Source: an uncultured Collinsella sp. (lineage in GTDB: Bacteria > Actinomycetota > Coriobacteriia > Coriobacteriales > Coriobacteriaceae). From it: 7,932 nt of DNA. The position numbers and the translations under genes are program-made. The stretch covers positions 1 through 7,932 of the forward strand of contig URZN01000047.1 in assembly GCA_900552345.1 (NCBI GenBank), read 5' to 3'. Under the pieces are notes generated by a model. The model was not told where the DNA came from, did not search any database, and saw only the letters and a program-made list of their open reading frames with translations. Positions 1 through 6,895 of this stretch are shown piece by piece (position 1 is the first letter of the stretch; the number at the start of each line of letters is the position of its first letter).

Positions 1-817
1 CCTGGGCCACGTGGGGCGCCAGCGTGCGGGCGGCAGCGGCAAAAGCCAGCTGCGTGCGCAGATCCTGCGTACCGGCACGACGGCCGGCTTCCTGTCCACC
101 GCCAAAGATGCGCGGACGCAGCGGCGTGCGGCTCTTAAGGTAGAGCGCGCCGGATGCCACAGGGCCGCCGATCTTGTGCGCGGCAACGGTCATAGCATCG
201 ACGCCCAGCTCGGTGACATCGAGCGGAATATGCAAGTAGCCCTGGATGGCATCGGTATGAAACAAAGCGCCGGCAGCATGTGCGGCGGCGGCCAGCTCGC
301 GGATGGGCTGCACCACGCCGGTCTCGTTGTTGGCGACCATAATGCTCACGAGCGCGACGTCGTCGCCGAGCAGCTCGACAAGCGTGGCGGGCTCTATGTA
401 GCCCGCGCGGCAGGGCTGCACCAGGTCGACGGTAAAGCCGGCGGCGCGCAGCAGCGGCAGATTGTCCAGGATCGAATCGTGCTCGATGGCCGATACGATC
501 ACACGATCGCGCTTGCGATCGCGCTGACGAGCGCCCTCGGCAAGACCGAGCAGCGCCAGCTGGTTGGCCTCGGTGCCGCCGTTGGTAAGGATGATCTCGG
601 ACGGGCGAACGCGTGCGCCAAAGCTACGGGCGACCTCGCGACGGGCGACTTCCAGGCGTGCGGCGGCCTTGCGGCCAAGCGAGTGCAGCGAGTTGGGGTT
701 GACACCGGCAAGCTCGCTGTCGTCGTATTCGCGCTGCGCAAGGAGCGCCTCGGCGCGCATGGGCGTCGAGGCGGCATAGTCAAGATTCACGGGTATGCGG
801 TTTTGACCTGCGGTCAT
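1..817 (-). CDS. Cysteine desulfurase, class V aminotransferase fold (3' end beyond the left edge)
   Basis: PLP enzyme that removes sulfur from cysteine and passes it as persulfide to Fe-S cluster or tRNA-thiolation partners. About 272 residues are visible of a usual 380-400. Family landmarks seen: GGTEAN near residue 80, the cofactor-stacking His113 in IEHDS, NNETG at 163-167, HTDAIQ at 187-192 (Asp189 and Gln192 contact PLP in the family), and the Schiff-base lysine Lys215 in AHKIGGP. The Gly-rich GGGQEAGRRAGT follows at 239-250. The catalytic cysteine loop lies outside the window, so activity cannot be confirmed. The ATG at 817 is chosen because AGGAGG sits 11 nt upstream and the conserved LDYAAST begins at residue 12. 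It starts 15 nt after rpe. HKIGGP resembles actinobacterial IscS-type proteins, but I cannot tell whether this serves general Fe-S assembly or a dedicated partner such as MnmA or ThiI. Confidence 0.93.
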   Translation of the reverse strand, partial: MTAGQNRIPVNLDYAASTPMRAEALLAQREYDDSELAGVNPNSLHSLGRKAAARLEVARREVARSFGARVRPSEIILTNGGTEANQLALLGLAEGARQRDRKRDRVIVSAIEHDSILDNLPLLRAAGFTVDLVQPCRAGYIEPATLVELLGDDVALVSIMVANNETGVVQPIRELAAAAHAAGALFHTDAIQGYLHIPLDVTELGVDAMTVAAHKIGGPVASGALYLKSRTPLRPRIFGGGQEAGRRAGTQDLRTQLAFAAAARTLAPHVAQ

Positions 818-828
818 AAGGATTTATG

Positions 829-834
829 CCTCCT
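829..834 (-). promoter_or_regulatory. Ribosome binding site of the cysteine desulfurase
   Basis: On the minus strand this reads AGGAGG, a full Shine-Dalgarno core, 11 nt before the ATG at 817. It overlaps the TAG stop of rpe (833-835), so a ribosome finishing rpe would be positioned to reinitiate. It supports the chosen desulfurase start. Confidence 0.75.
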
Positions 835-1495
835 ATGCAGCCTCATTGCCCAGCTTCTGCAGCAGCGCAACTTCGGCGGCGGGATCTTCGGACTTAAATA
901 CGGCGGAGCCGGCTACGAGTACGTTGGCACCGGCCTTGACGACTTCGGCAATGTTCTTGGAAGAAATGCCGCCGTCGACCTCGATAAGGGGCGAAACGCC
1001 GTGACGCTCGCACATGGCCTTAAGCTCGTGGAGTTTGGCAATGGTACCGGGGATAAAACTCTGGCCGCCAAAGCCAGGGTTCACGCTCATCAGCAGCACG
1101 ATATCGACGACCTCGATGATGCTCTCGAGCACGCAGACAGGCGTTGCGGGGTTGAGCACCACGCCGGCCTTGACGCCGCGCTGCTGCAGGTGCGTGAGCG
1201 TGCGGTGCAGATGCGTGGAGGCCTCGTAGTGCACGGTGATCATATCGGCGCCGGCGTCGGCGTACCAATCGACCGTCTCGTCGGGATTCGACACCATGAG
1301 GTGAGCGTCGACCGGCACGTCGGTGGAGCGCTTGACGGCCTTGAGGATATCAACGCCAAAGGTGAGGTTGCCGGTAAAGTGACCGTCCATCACGTCGAAG
1401 TGCACAAAGTCGGCACCGGCGATCTTGTCGAGGTCGCCCTTGAGGTTGGCCATATCAGCCGAAAGGATGGACGGAGCGATTTTAATGGAACCCAT
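833..1495 (-). CDS. rpe: Ribulose-phosphate 3-epimerase
   Basis: Interconverts D-ribulose 5-phosphate and D-xylulose 5-phosphate in the cytosolic pentose phosphate pathway. At 220 residues it is the normal family length and a complete TIM barrel. It begins with the typical IKIAPSILSAD. The expected metal ligands are present: His32 and Asp34 in VHFDVMDG, His65 in DAHLM, and Asp174 in EVDGGI. Asp34 and Asp174 are also the acid/base pair of the family. The phosphate-binding NPGFGGQ (139-145) and the late GSAVF are in place. The start at 1495 is preceded by AGAAAGG at about 8 nt and lies 18 nt after the gpsA stop, consistent with the same transcript. The bacterial enzyme is known to use a mononuclear divalent metal, often iron. 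Identification is secure; why it is grouped with lipid genes is not evident from the sequence. Confidence 0.97.
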   Translation of the reverse strand: MGSIKIAPSILSADMANLKGDLDKIAGADFVHFDVMDGHFTGNLTFGVDILKAVKRSTDVPVDAHLMVSNPDETVDWYADAGADMITVHYEASTHLHRTLTHLQQRGVKAGVVLNPATPVCVLESIIEVVDIVLLMSVNPGFGGQSFIPGTIAKLHELKAMCERHGVSPLIEVDGGISSKNIAEVVKAGANVLVAGSAVFKSEDPAAEVALLQKLGNEAA

Positions 1496-1513
1496 GGTAG
1501 TAGCCTTTCTGCA

Positions 1514-2521
1514 CTAGTCGGTGAGTCCGTAGAACTCTTGCGATGGGACGCGGTCGGTGAGAATTTCGAGCGCCCTATCCAAAGTAACACCGTTATAGAG
1601 CGTTTGCTCCACGGCAAAGGTGAGCGGAATGTCTACGCCCAGTGAACGGGCGAGCTCGCTGACGCTGCGGGCCGCGACGGCGCCCTCGACCACCATGTGC
1701 GTGCGCGCCTGGTACTCATCGAGCGACACGCCGTGTGCAAATTCGTAGCCAAAGGTGCGGTTGCGCGAATGCTCCGAGGTACAGGTGGCGATGAGGTCGC
1801 CCATGCCGGCAAGACCCATGCAGGTCATGGCCTGGCCGCCGCGGGCGTGCACCAGGCGGCTGATCTCGGCCAAGCCGCGCGTCATGATGAGGGCAAGCGT
1901 GTTGTCGCCCGCGCCGGAGCCGGCGGAAATGCCGCACACGATGGCGATGACGTTTTTCATGGCGCCGCAAACCTCGACGCCGGTCATGTCCTGCGACAGG
2001 TAGATGCGGAAGGCCGTGGATAGGAGTAGGTCCTTAAAGGTCTCCCCTATCTGCGAGTCTTTGCTGGCGATGACAGCGGCAGAAAGTCCGCCGCGGCAGA
2101 TCTCCTCGGCATGGTTGGGACCCGAGAGTGCCGCCACGCGCGCTTCGTTGCCGATCTCGCTGGCGATGACCTCGCTCATGAGCAGGCCGGACTCGGGCTC
2201 AATACCCTTGGTGAGGCAGAGCACCGGGGTGTCGGCGGCGATACAGGGTGCCGCCTGATGGCATACGCTGCGCAGGTGCGTGGAGGGCACGGCAAAGATA
2301 ATGGCGTCGGCGCCGCCGAGCGCCTGCGCCAGGTCCGTCGTGGCAACGACGTTGCCGGGCAGCTCGTAGTCCACCAGATACCGGGGATTGCGGTGCTCGC
2401 CATTGATGCCGGCGGCCGTCTGCTCGCTATGGGCCCACATGATCACGCGCTCGGCTCGCGCGGCGGCAAGGCCGGCGACGGCGGTTCCCCAGGAGCCGGA
2501 GCCAATCAGCGCAACATTCAT
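1514..2521 (-). CDS. gpsA: NAD(P)-dependent glycerol-3-phosphate dehydrogenase
   Basis: Reduces dihydroxyacetone phosphate to sn-glycerol 3-phosphate, the backbone for phospholipid synthesis, in the cytosol. The 335-residue length matches the family (about 330-345). The N-terminal Rossmann domain opens with the dinucleotide loop GSGSWGTA at 7-14. Further landmarks are LTKGIE with Lys105, SGPNHAEE (133-140), the catalytic Lys189 in GAMKNVIAI, the helical-domain segment TRGLAEISRL (214-223), GMGDLIATC and SRNRTFG (252-258). The ATG at 2521 starts directly at the Rossmann strand and has AGGAG 6 nt upstream that abuts the plsY stop; the gap to plsY is 9 nt. It supplies the substrate of PlsY, encoded immediately upstream in the same operon, so co-expression makes direct metabolic sense. 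Nothing is truncated or missing. Confidence 0.98.
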   Translation of the reverse strand: MNVALIGSGSWGTAVAGLAAARAERVIMWAHSEQTAAGINGEHRNPRYLVDYELPGNVVATTDLAQALGGADAIIFAVPSTHLRSVCHQAAPCIAADTPVLCLTKGIEPESGLLMSEVIASEIGNEARVAALSGPNHAEEICRGGLSAAVIASKDSQIGETFKDLLLSTAFRIYLSQDMTGVEVCGAMKNVIAIVCGISAGSGAGDNTLALIMTRGLAEISRLVHARGGQAMTCMGLAGMGDLIATCTSEHSRNRTFGYEFAHGVSLDEYQARTHMVVEGAVAARSVSELARSLGVDIPLTFAVEQTLYNGVTLDRALEILTDRVPSQEFYGLTD

Positions 2522-2530
2522 GACTCTCTC

Positions 2531-3214
2531 CTACTTATCGTCGGGCTCGGTGACGCGCTTGGTAAATGAGAGCTTGGACTCCTTGCCCGTCATGAGCTTT
2601 TTGATGTTCGCACGATGGGCACACACCACGGTGATGCCGATCAGCGCCATGCAAAATTTGAGACCCAGGCTGCTGTACGGAAAGACCGCGCAGACGGCGA
2701 TGGGAAGTCCGATGGCAGCGGCAAGCGAGCCTACCGATACAAACTTGGTGATGGCAACGGCCACGATAAACATGCCCAACAGCGAAAGTCCGATGGGCCA
2801 GTACCAGGCGAGGATGACGCCCAGGCCCACGGCGATGCCCTTGCCGCCGTGGAAGTTGAGGTACGGCGAGAAGATGTGGCCCCATACGGCCGCCAGGCAG
2901 ATGACGCCGAGCATCCAATCGCCGGGGGCACCGGGCGCCATGATGCTCGCAGGAAAGCCATAGCCCACGCTCGCGATAAGCGGACGCGCGGTAAGAACGC
3001 AGATGGCGCCCTTCAGGCAGTCGAGCAGCAGCGTGAGCGCGGCCACCTTGGGGCCGGCCACGCGCAGTGCGTTAGTGGTGCCGATGTTGCCGGAACCCGC
3101 CTTACGAATGTCCGTGTGGTTGAACACGCGGCCCAGGATCAGGCCAAACGGAATCGCTCCGATAAAGAACGAGACCACGGCGCAGATGGCGGTCAGCAGA
3201 ATCGGATTATGCAT
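2531..3214 (-). CDS. plsY: Glycerol-3-phosphate acyltransferase PlsY (acyl-phosphate dependent)
   Basis: Integral membrane enzyme that transfers the acyl group of acyl-phosphate to position 1 of glycerol 3-phosphate, giving lysophosphatidic acid. All three PlsY signature motifs are visible: SGNIGTTN at 41-48, GGKGIAVGLG at 123-132 and HRANIKKLMTGKE at 200-212. Several hydrophobic stretches (about 6-28, 57-79, 101-118, 128-157 and 162-199) fit a multispanning protein. At 227 residues it is slightly longer than many homologues because of a charged C-terminal tail of about 15 residues. The ATG at 3214 lies inside the end of der (8-nt overlap) and has AAGGAG 7 nt upstream. GpsA, encoded next, provides its glycerol 3-phosphate, and PlsC earlier in the operon uses its product. 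The acyl-phosphate-forming partner PlsX is not in the window. Confidence 0.97.
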   Translation of the reverse strand: MHNPILLTAICAVVSFFIGAIPFGLILGRVFNHTDIRKAGSGNIGTTNALRVAGPKVAALTLLLDCLKGAICVLTARPLIASVGYGFPASIMAPGAPGDWMLGVICLAAVWGHIFSPYLNFHGGKGIAVGLGVILAWYWPIGLSLLGMFIVAVAITKFVSVGSLAAAIGLPIAVCAVFPYSSLGLKFCMALIGITVVCAHRANIKKLMTGKESKLSFTKRVTEPDDK

Positions 3215-4541
3215 CCTTTTGCTCCTTCTTCCTAAAGAAGAGTCGAATGGGCGTGCCGGAAAAATCGAAGGTCGAGCGCATGCGATTCTCCACGTAGCGC
3301 TGGTAGGTGTCGTTGACCAGGTCGCTGTGGTTGACGAAGAACGTAAACGTCGGCGGGTTGACGCCCGTCTGGGTCACATAGTGCATGCGCAGGCGACGCT
3401 TGCCGTCCACCACGGTGTGGCCGAACTCACGCAGGTCGGTGAGGAACGTGTTGAGACGCGAGGTGGTGATCTTTTGCGAGCGCGTCTTCTCGGCTGCGTC
3501 GACCATCGCCCAGATCTTCTCGACGCTTCGGCCGGTCAGGGCAGAAATGCGCAGGTACTGGGCCCAGGGAGCCATAACGCCCAGACGGCGGTCGACGGTC
3601 TCCATGCAGGCCTCGCGCTTGCGGTCATCATCGAGCAGATCCCACTTGTTGAGCAGCACCACGATGGCGCAGCCGCGCTCGATGGCCAAGCCCATGACCT
3701 TCTGGTCCTGCTCGGTGACGCCCACGGAGGCGTCGACGACGAGCAGCGCCACGTCGGCGCGGTCGATGGCACGCAGGCCGCGGACCATGGAATAGTACTC
3801 GATGTTCTCGTACACGGTGCTCTTCTTGCGAATGCCCGCGGTGTCGACCATGCGGTAGTGCTTGCCGTTGCGTTCGACGACGGTGTCGATGGCGTCACGC
3901 GTGGTGCCGGCGATGTTGGACACGATGGAGCGGTCGGCGCCCAGGATGCGGTTGAACAGCGAGGACTTACCGGCGTTGGGGCGGCCGATGATGGCGACGT
4001 TCAGCGCATCGGGGAACTCGTCGGCGACCTCGTCCTCTTCCTCCGGAAGCAGGGCCACGATGTCGTCGAGCAGGTCGCCCGTGCCGTGGCCGTGAAGGGC
4101 CGAGAGCGGCGTGGGCTCACCGATGCCGAGCGAATAGAACTCCCAGATGTTGTCATTCTCACGATCGGGGTTATCGAGCTTGTTCACCAGCAGAAAGACC
4201 GGCTTGTCGCAGCGCTTGAGCATGCGGGCGACCGACTCGTCCTCCTCGGTGACGCCGGTGCGGCCGTCGACTACAAACAGGATGACGGCGGCTTCCTCGG
4301 CGGCGGCGAGTGCCTGGTCGCGGATGGACGTGGCAAAGACGTCGTCGCTCTTGAGCGGCTCGATGCCGCCTGTGTCGACGATGGTGAACTCGCGGCCGTT
4401 CCAATCGGCCGTGTGATACGAGCGGTCGCGCGTTACGCCGCGGGACTCGTGGACAATGGCGTCCGAGGTCTGGGCCAGGCGGTTAACGAGCGTGGACTTG
4501 CCCACGTTGGGGCGTCCGACGACGGCGACGATAGGTTTCAT
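3207..4541 (-). CDS. der: Ribosome-associated double GTPase Der (EngA)
   Basis: Essential GTPase that assists late 50S ribosomal subunit assembly. At 444 residues it has the family's usual size and layout: two tandem G domains and a C-terminal KH-like domain. Domain 1 shows the P-loop GRPNVGKS (9-16), DTGG (56-59) and NKLD (120-123). Domain 2 shows GRPNAGKS (186-193), DTAG (233-236), NKWD (298-301) and SAL (333-335). The KH-like part runs from about 355 to 438 and ends in FFRKKEQKDA. The frame stays open upstream to 4712, but the start at 4541 is preferred: KPIVAVVGRPN is the standard N-terminus, AAAGGAG sits 5 nt upstream, and the upstream stretch lies over the DUF512 coding region. An acidic linker (about 166-175) joins the two G domains. 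It follows the DUF512 gene by 10 nt and overlaps plsY. Confidence 0.98.
   Translation of the reverse strand: MKPIVAVVGRPNVGKSTLVNRLAQTSDAIVHESRGVTRDRSYHTADWNGREFTIVDTGGIEPLKSDDVFATSIRDQALAAAEEAAVILFVVDGRTGVTEEDESVARMLKRCDKPVFLLVNKLDNPDRENDNIWEFYSLGIGEPTPLSALHGHGTGDLLDDIVALLPEEEDEVADEFPDALNVAIIGRPNAGKSSLFNRILGADRSIVSNIAGTTRDAIDTVVERNGKHYRMVDTAGIRKKSTVYENIEYYSMVRGLRAIDRADVALLVVDASVGVTEQDQKVMGLAIERGCAIVVLLNKWDLLDDDRKREACMETVDRRLGVMAPWAQYLRISALTGRSVEKIWAMVDAAEKTRSQKITTSRLNTFLTDLREFGHTVVDGKRRLRMHYVTQTGVNPPTFTFFVNHSDLVNDTYQRYVENRMRSTFDFSGTPIRLFFRKKEQKDA
3222..3227 (-). promoter_or_regulatory. Ribosome binding site of plsY inside der
   Basis: Minus-strand AAGGAG lies 7 nt before the plsY ATG at 3214 and within the last codons of der (the lysine/glutamate-rich tail). 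Combined with the 8-nt der/plsY overlap (3207-3214), it points to translational coupling of the two genes. It also fixes the plsY start. Confidence 0.75.
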
Positions 4542-4546
4542 CTGCT

Positions 4547-4553
4547 CTCCTTT
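4547..4553 (-). promoter_or_regulatory. Ribosome binding site that decides the der start
   Basis: Minus-strand AAAGGAG, 5 nt before the ATG at 4541, overlaps the TAA stop (4552-4554) of the radical-SAM gene. It supports starting der at 4541 rather than at the in-frame ATG at 4712, and suggests reinitiation after the upstream gene. Confidence 0.8.
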
Positions 4554-5994
4554 AATGGATAGGGTCAGCGGAATTAGTAGAGTCGGCAGGCACAATGCCA
4601 AGGATGTGCTCCAGGGTATCGAGCAGCTCATGTGGCATGGTCGACACCACATGAACCTCGGCGCCGCGACTGGTAAGGCTTGCGAGTAAATCGTCACGAT
4701 GATACTCGTCAAGCGTCATGCCGTCAGCGTTGAACATGAGCTTAGGCACAAAGAGCATAACCCCCGACAGGTTTTGCGGCAGCTGCTCCAGGATGTCGCT
4801 TGCGACGATGAGGCCGGTCACGTCCACGTTGCCGCCAAAGTAGCGGTTCTTGATGGCCGTGACGGTGCCGGAAAGGCCGTGTGGAGACTCCACGAAGCGG
4901 GCGACGGTATCGCGTGCGCTGGTGCCCGAAAGACATAACAGGCGCTGGTCGCGGTCGGTCATAGCCTTGCGAACGCGGGCAAGGCGCTCGGCGTCGGTGG
5001 CAAGCACGTCGTCGGTCTCGTCCAGATACGAGCGGATCATGCCGATGCCATCGTAGTACTGCGGATAGCCGTCGTAAAAGTCTGCCTCGGGCGGCTCGAT
5101 GCCGGCGTCCAGATAGAACTCGTCACTCATCTGAAACGTGTGGCGGCCAAAGCGCTCGAAGGCACGGTCCTGGAAGGGCCGGATCATGGCAATGGTTTCG
5201 CGCGCGAGCTCGGGCTTGTCGCTGTAGGACCAGCTAAAGCGGTTCTGGTGCTTGGTAAAACCGAGCGGCACAATGCCCAGGCTGGTAATCTGCTCGTGCT
5301 CCTCGCAAAAGCGTAGGGTCTTTTCCAGTTCCTCGCCGTCGTTCATTCCGGGGCACAAAACGATCTGCGCGTGAATCTCGATGCCGGCGGCCATGATGGC
5401 CTCGAGCACGTCCATGCCGCGCTGGGCGTTACGGCCCATCATGCGGCGGCGGACGTCGGGGCTTACGGCATGGACCGACACGTTCATGGGGCTCATGTTG
5501 CGTTGGATGACGTTTTGAACATCTTCGTCGGTGAGGTTCGTGAGCGTGACAAAGTTGCCCTGCAAAAAGCTCAGACGATAGTCGTCGTCGCGAATGTAGA
5601 GCGTGGAGCGGCCGCCCTTGGGCAGCATCGTCATAAAGCAGAACACGCAGGCGTTTACGCAGGTACGCATGCCGTCGAAGATGGGGCCGTCGAACTCCAG
5701 ACCCCAGTCCTCGCCGGGAAAGCGGTCGAGTTCCACGGGGGTGACGGTGTTGTTGCGCGGGTCGAGAACCTCGAGGTCGACGGTGTCGTCGTCTGCCTCC
5801 CAGAGCCACACGATCATATCGGTTAGCTGCTCGCCGTTGACCGTGAGCACGCGCATCCCCGGCTCGATACCCTCATCCCATGCGGGCGATTCGGGACGCA
5901 CATTCTTAACGAGCGCGCCCTCACCCGGCTCGGGGTCGCGGCTGCGCCCGTAATCGGCCACCTCGGCGGCGTATGCGGGTACGGTCTGGTCCAT
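4552..5994 (-). CDS. DUF512 PDZ-like / radical SAM protein of unknown function
   Basis: A 480-residue putative Fe-S oxidoreductase of the DUF512 family (COG1625-like); to my knowledge no reaction has been assigned. Three parts are visible. A PDZ-like N-terminus spans about 25-90, including SPAWDEGIEPGMRVLTVNG. A radical-SAM core follows with the canonical CX3CX2C cluster motif at Cys112, Cys116 and Cys119. The DUF512-type C-terminal half runs from about residue 230 and includes EFYLDAG and FGGNVDVTGL. Typical family text such as YIRDDDYRLSFLQGNF (133-148) follows the cysteines, and a further Cys214 sits in IVLCPGMNDG. The start at 5994 leaves a 2-nt gap to ispH and has AAGGAG about 14 nt upstream, a rather long spacing; the frame is open to 6099 but that part overlaps ispH and shows no family similarity. 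Its place just before der recalls Firmicutes gene order, so a role in ribosome or tRNA modification is possible but only inferred. Confidence 0.93.
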   Translation of the reverse strand: MDQTVPAYAAEVADYGRSRDPEPGEGALVKNVRPESPAWDEGIEPGMRVLTVNGEQLTDMIVWLWEADDDTVDLEVLDPRNNTVTPVELDRFPGEDWGLEFDGPIFDGMRTCVNACVFCFMTMLPKGGRSTLYIRDDDYRLSFLQGNFVTLTNLTDEDVQNVIQRNMSPMNVSVHAVSPDVRRRMMGRNAQRGMDVLEAIMAAGIEIHAQIVLCPGMNDGEELEKTLRFCEEHEQITSLGIVPLGFTKHQNRFSWSYSDKPELARETIAMIRPFQDRAFERFGRHTFQMSDEFYLDAGIEPPEADFYDGYPQYYDGIGMIRSYLDETDDVLATDAERLARVRKAMTDRDQRLLCLSGTSARDTVARFVESPHGLSGTVTAIKNRYFGGNVDVTGLIVASDILEQLPQNLSGVMLFVPKLMFNADGMTLDEYHRDDLLASLTSRGAEVHVVSTMPHELLDTLEHILGIVPADSTNSADPIH

Positions 5995-5996
5995 GA

Positions 5997-6893
5997 TTAG
6001 CGGCAAAGCTCCTTGATGCGCGCAACGGCGCGTTCGATGTGTTCTTGCGGGGTGGAGGCTCCGGCGGTGATGCCGATATGGCGCGCGTTGGCAAACCATG
6101 CGGCCTCGAGCTCGGAAGCTTCCTCGATGTGATGCGTGTGCTCGCAGACGTCAGCGCAGATCTGTGCCAGGCGGCGGGTGTTGCCCGAGTTCTTTCCGCC
6201 CACGACGACCATGCAATCACAGCGGTTGGCGAGGGTTGCGGCTGCCTGCTGGCGCTCGCTTGTGGCTACGCAGATAGTGTTGATCACGCGCAGTTCCTGC
6301 ACGCGTGGGGTGATGGAGGCCACAACCTCGGCCAGGTTCTGCGCGGTTTGGGTGGTCTGAACAACCAGGCCCACCTTGCCCTTGAGCGGTAGCGCGTCCG
6401 CATCGGCAGCGCAACTCACGACCTGCGCGTCATCGCCGGCGTGGCCCAGGATGCCCTCGACCTCGGGATGCCCCGGCTCGCCCACGACGATCACTCGGTA
6501 GCCCTCGCGCACCAGGCGCTCGGCCGCCACATGAACCTTCTTCACGTAGGGGCAAGTGGCATCGACCACGGTAAGGTCGCGCTCGCGAGCGGCGTCAATG
6601 ACTTGCGGCACCACGCCGTGGGCGCGGATGATCACGGTGCCCGACGAAGCGTCGTCCAAGGTGTCGGCCAGACCAACGCCTGCCTCGGCGAGCTCGCGCA
6701 CCACGATGGGGTTATGGATGAGCGGGCCCAGCGTGTGGACCTGAGTGCTCTCCCCCGCCTGCGGGGCGGCCGCCAATGCCATATCGAGGGCACGCTGCAC
6801 GCCGTAGCAGGTGCCGGCGTGGGCGGCGATTTCGATGGCGGGGACAGCCTCCTCAGCGACGGTCGCGGCGGTATTCATGACGTTCTCACCCAT
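5997..6893 (-). CDS. ispH: 4-hydroxy-3-methylbut-2-enyl diphosphate reductase IspH
   Basis: Last enzyme of the DXP isoprenoid pathway; an Fe-S protein that reduces HMBPP to IPP and DMAPP. Numbering from 6893 (298 residues), the three cluster cysteines are Cys29 (AGTCYGV), Cys114 (DATCPYV) and Cys208 (NTICVAT). Substrate-site residues are also seen: His60 in LIHNP, His92 in RAHGV, the GEPGHPEVEG segment with catalytic Glu144, and the GGKNSGNT diphosphate loop. The length is close to the usual 300-320. The start is uncertain: the frame opens at 6923 (inside plsC), 6893 (2 nt after the plsC stop) or 6878. I favour 6893 for its spacing, but 6878 has GGTGAG 7 nt upstream and is nearly as good. The conserved fold starts only at IEIAAHAG, so none of the choices affects function. 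It implies that the organism uses the DXP rather than the mevalonate route. Confidence 0.96.
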   Translation of the reverse strand: MGENVMNTAATVAEEAVPAIEIAAHAGTCYGVQRALDMALAAAPQAGESTQVHTLGPLIHNPIVVRELAEAGVGLADTLDDASSGTVIIRAHGVVPQVIDAARERDLTVVDATCPYVKKVHVAAERLVREGYRVIVVGEPGHPEVEGILGHAGDDAQVVSCAADADALPLKGKVGLVVQTTQTAQNLAEVVASITPRVQELRVINTICVATSERQQAAATLANRCDCMVVVGGKNSGNTRRLAQICADVCEHTHHIEEASELEAAWFANARHIGITAGASTPQEHIERAVARIKELCR

Positions 6894-6895
6894 GG

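Noticed and set aside
504..525. A 10-bp direct repeat (CGATCGCGCT, 12-bp period) containing the palindrome GCGATCGC.
   Set aside because: It encodes the RDRKRDR stretch (residues 99-105) of the desulfurase in a variable loop before His113; two in-frame copies are best explained as coding repetition and not as a site.
11..1645. A 544-codon open frame on the plus strand.
   Set aside because: It lies wholly antisense to the desulfurase, rpe and the end of gpsA, all of which have clear family motifs. Its translation is repetitive Gly/Ala/Asp/His/Arg-rich text with no recognisable domain, as expected when a GC-rich third-position bias removes stops from an antisense frame.
3003..4562. A 519-codon open frame on the plus strand.
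   Set aside because: Antisense to der and part of plsY, with the same composition artefact and no domain. No convincing start context was seen.
4542..4712. A 57-residue N-terminal extension of Der.
   Set aside because: It overlaps the end of the DUF512 coding region, has no similarity to Der, and a good ribosome site with the standard Der N-terminus is at 4541.
5995..6099. A 35-residue N-terminal extension of the DUF512 protein.
   Set aside because: It overlaps ispH, is rich in Arg and His as off-frame translations here are, and carries no family feature.
6753..6766. Perfect inverted repeat CCCCGCCTGCGGGG, a possible hairpin or terminator.
   Set aside because: It falls inside conserved ispH coding sequence, the loop is very short and no T-run follows on either strand.
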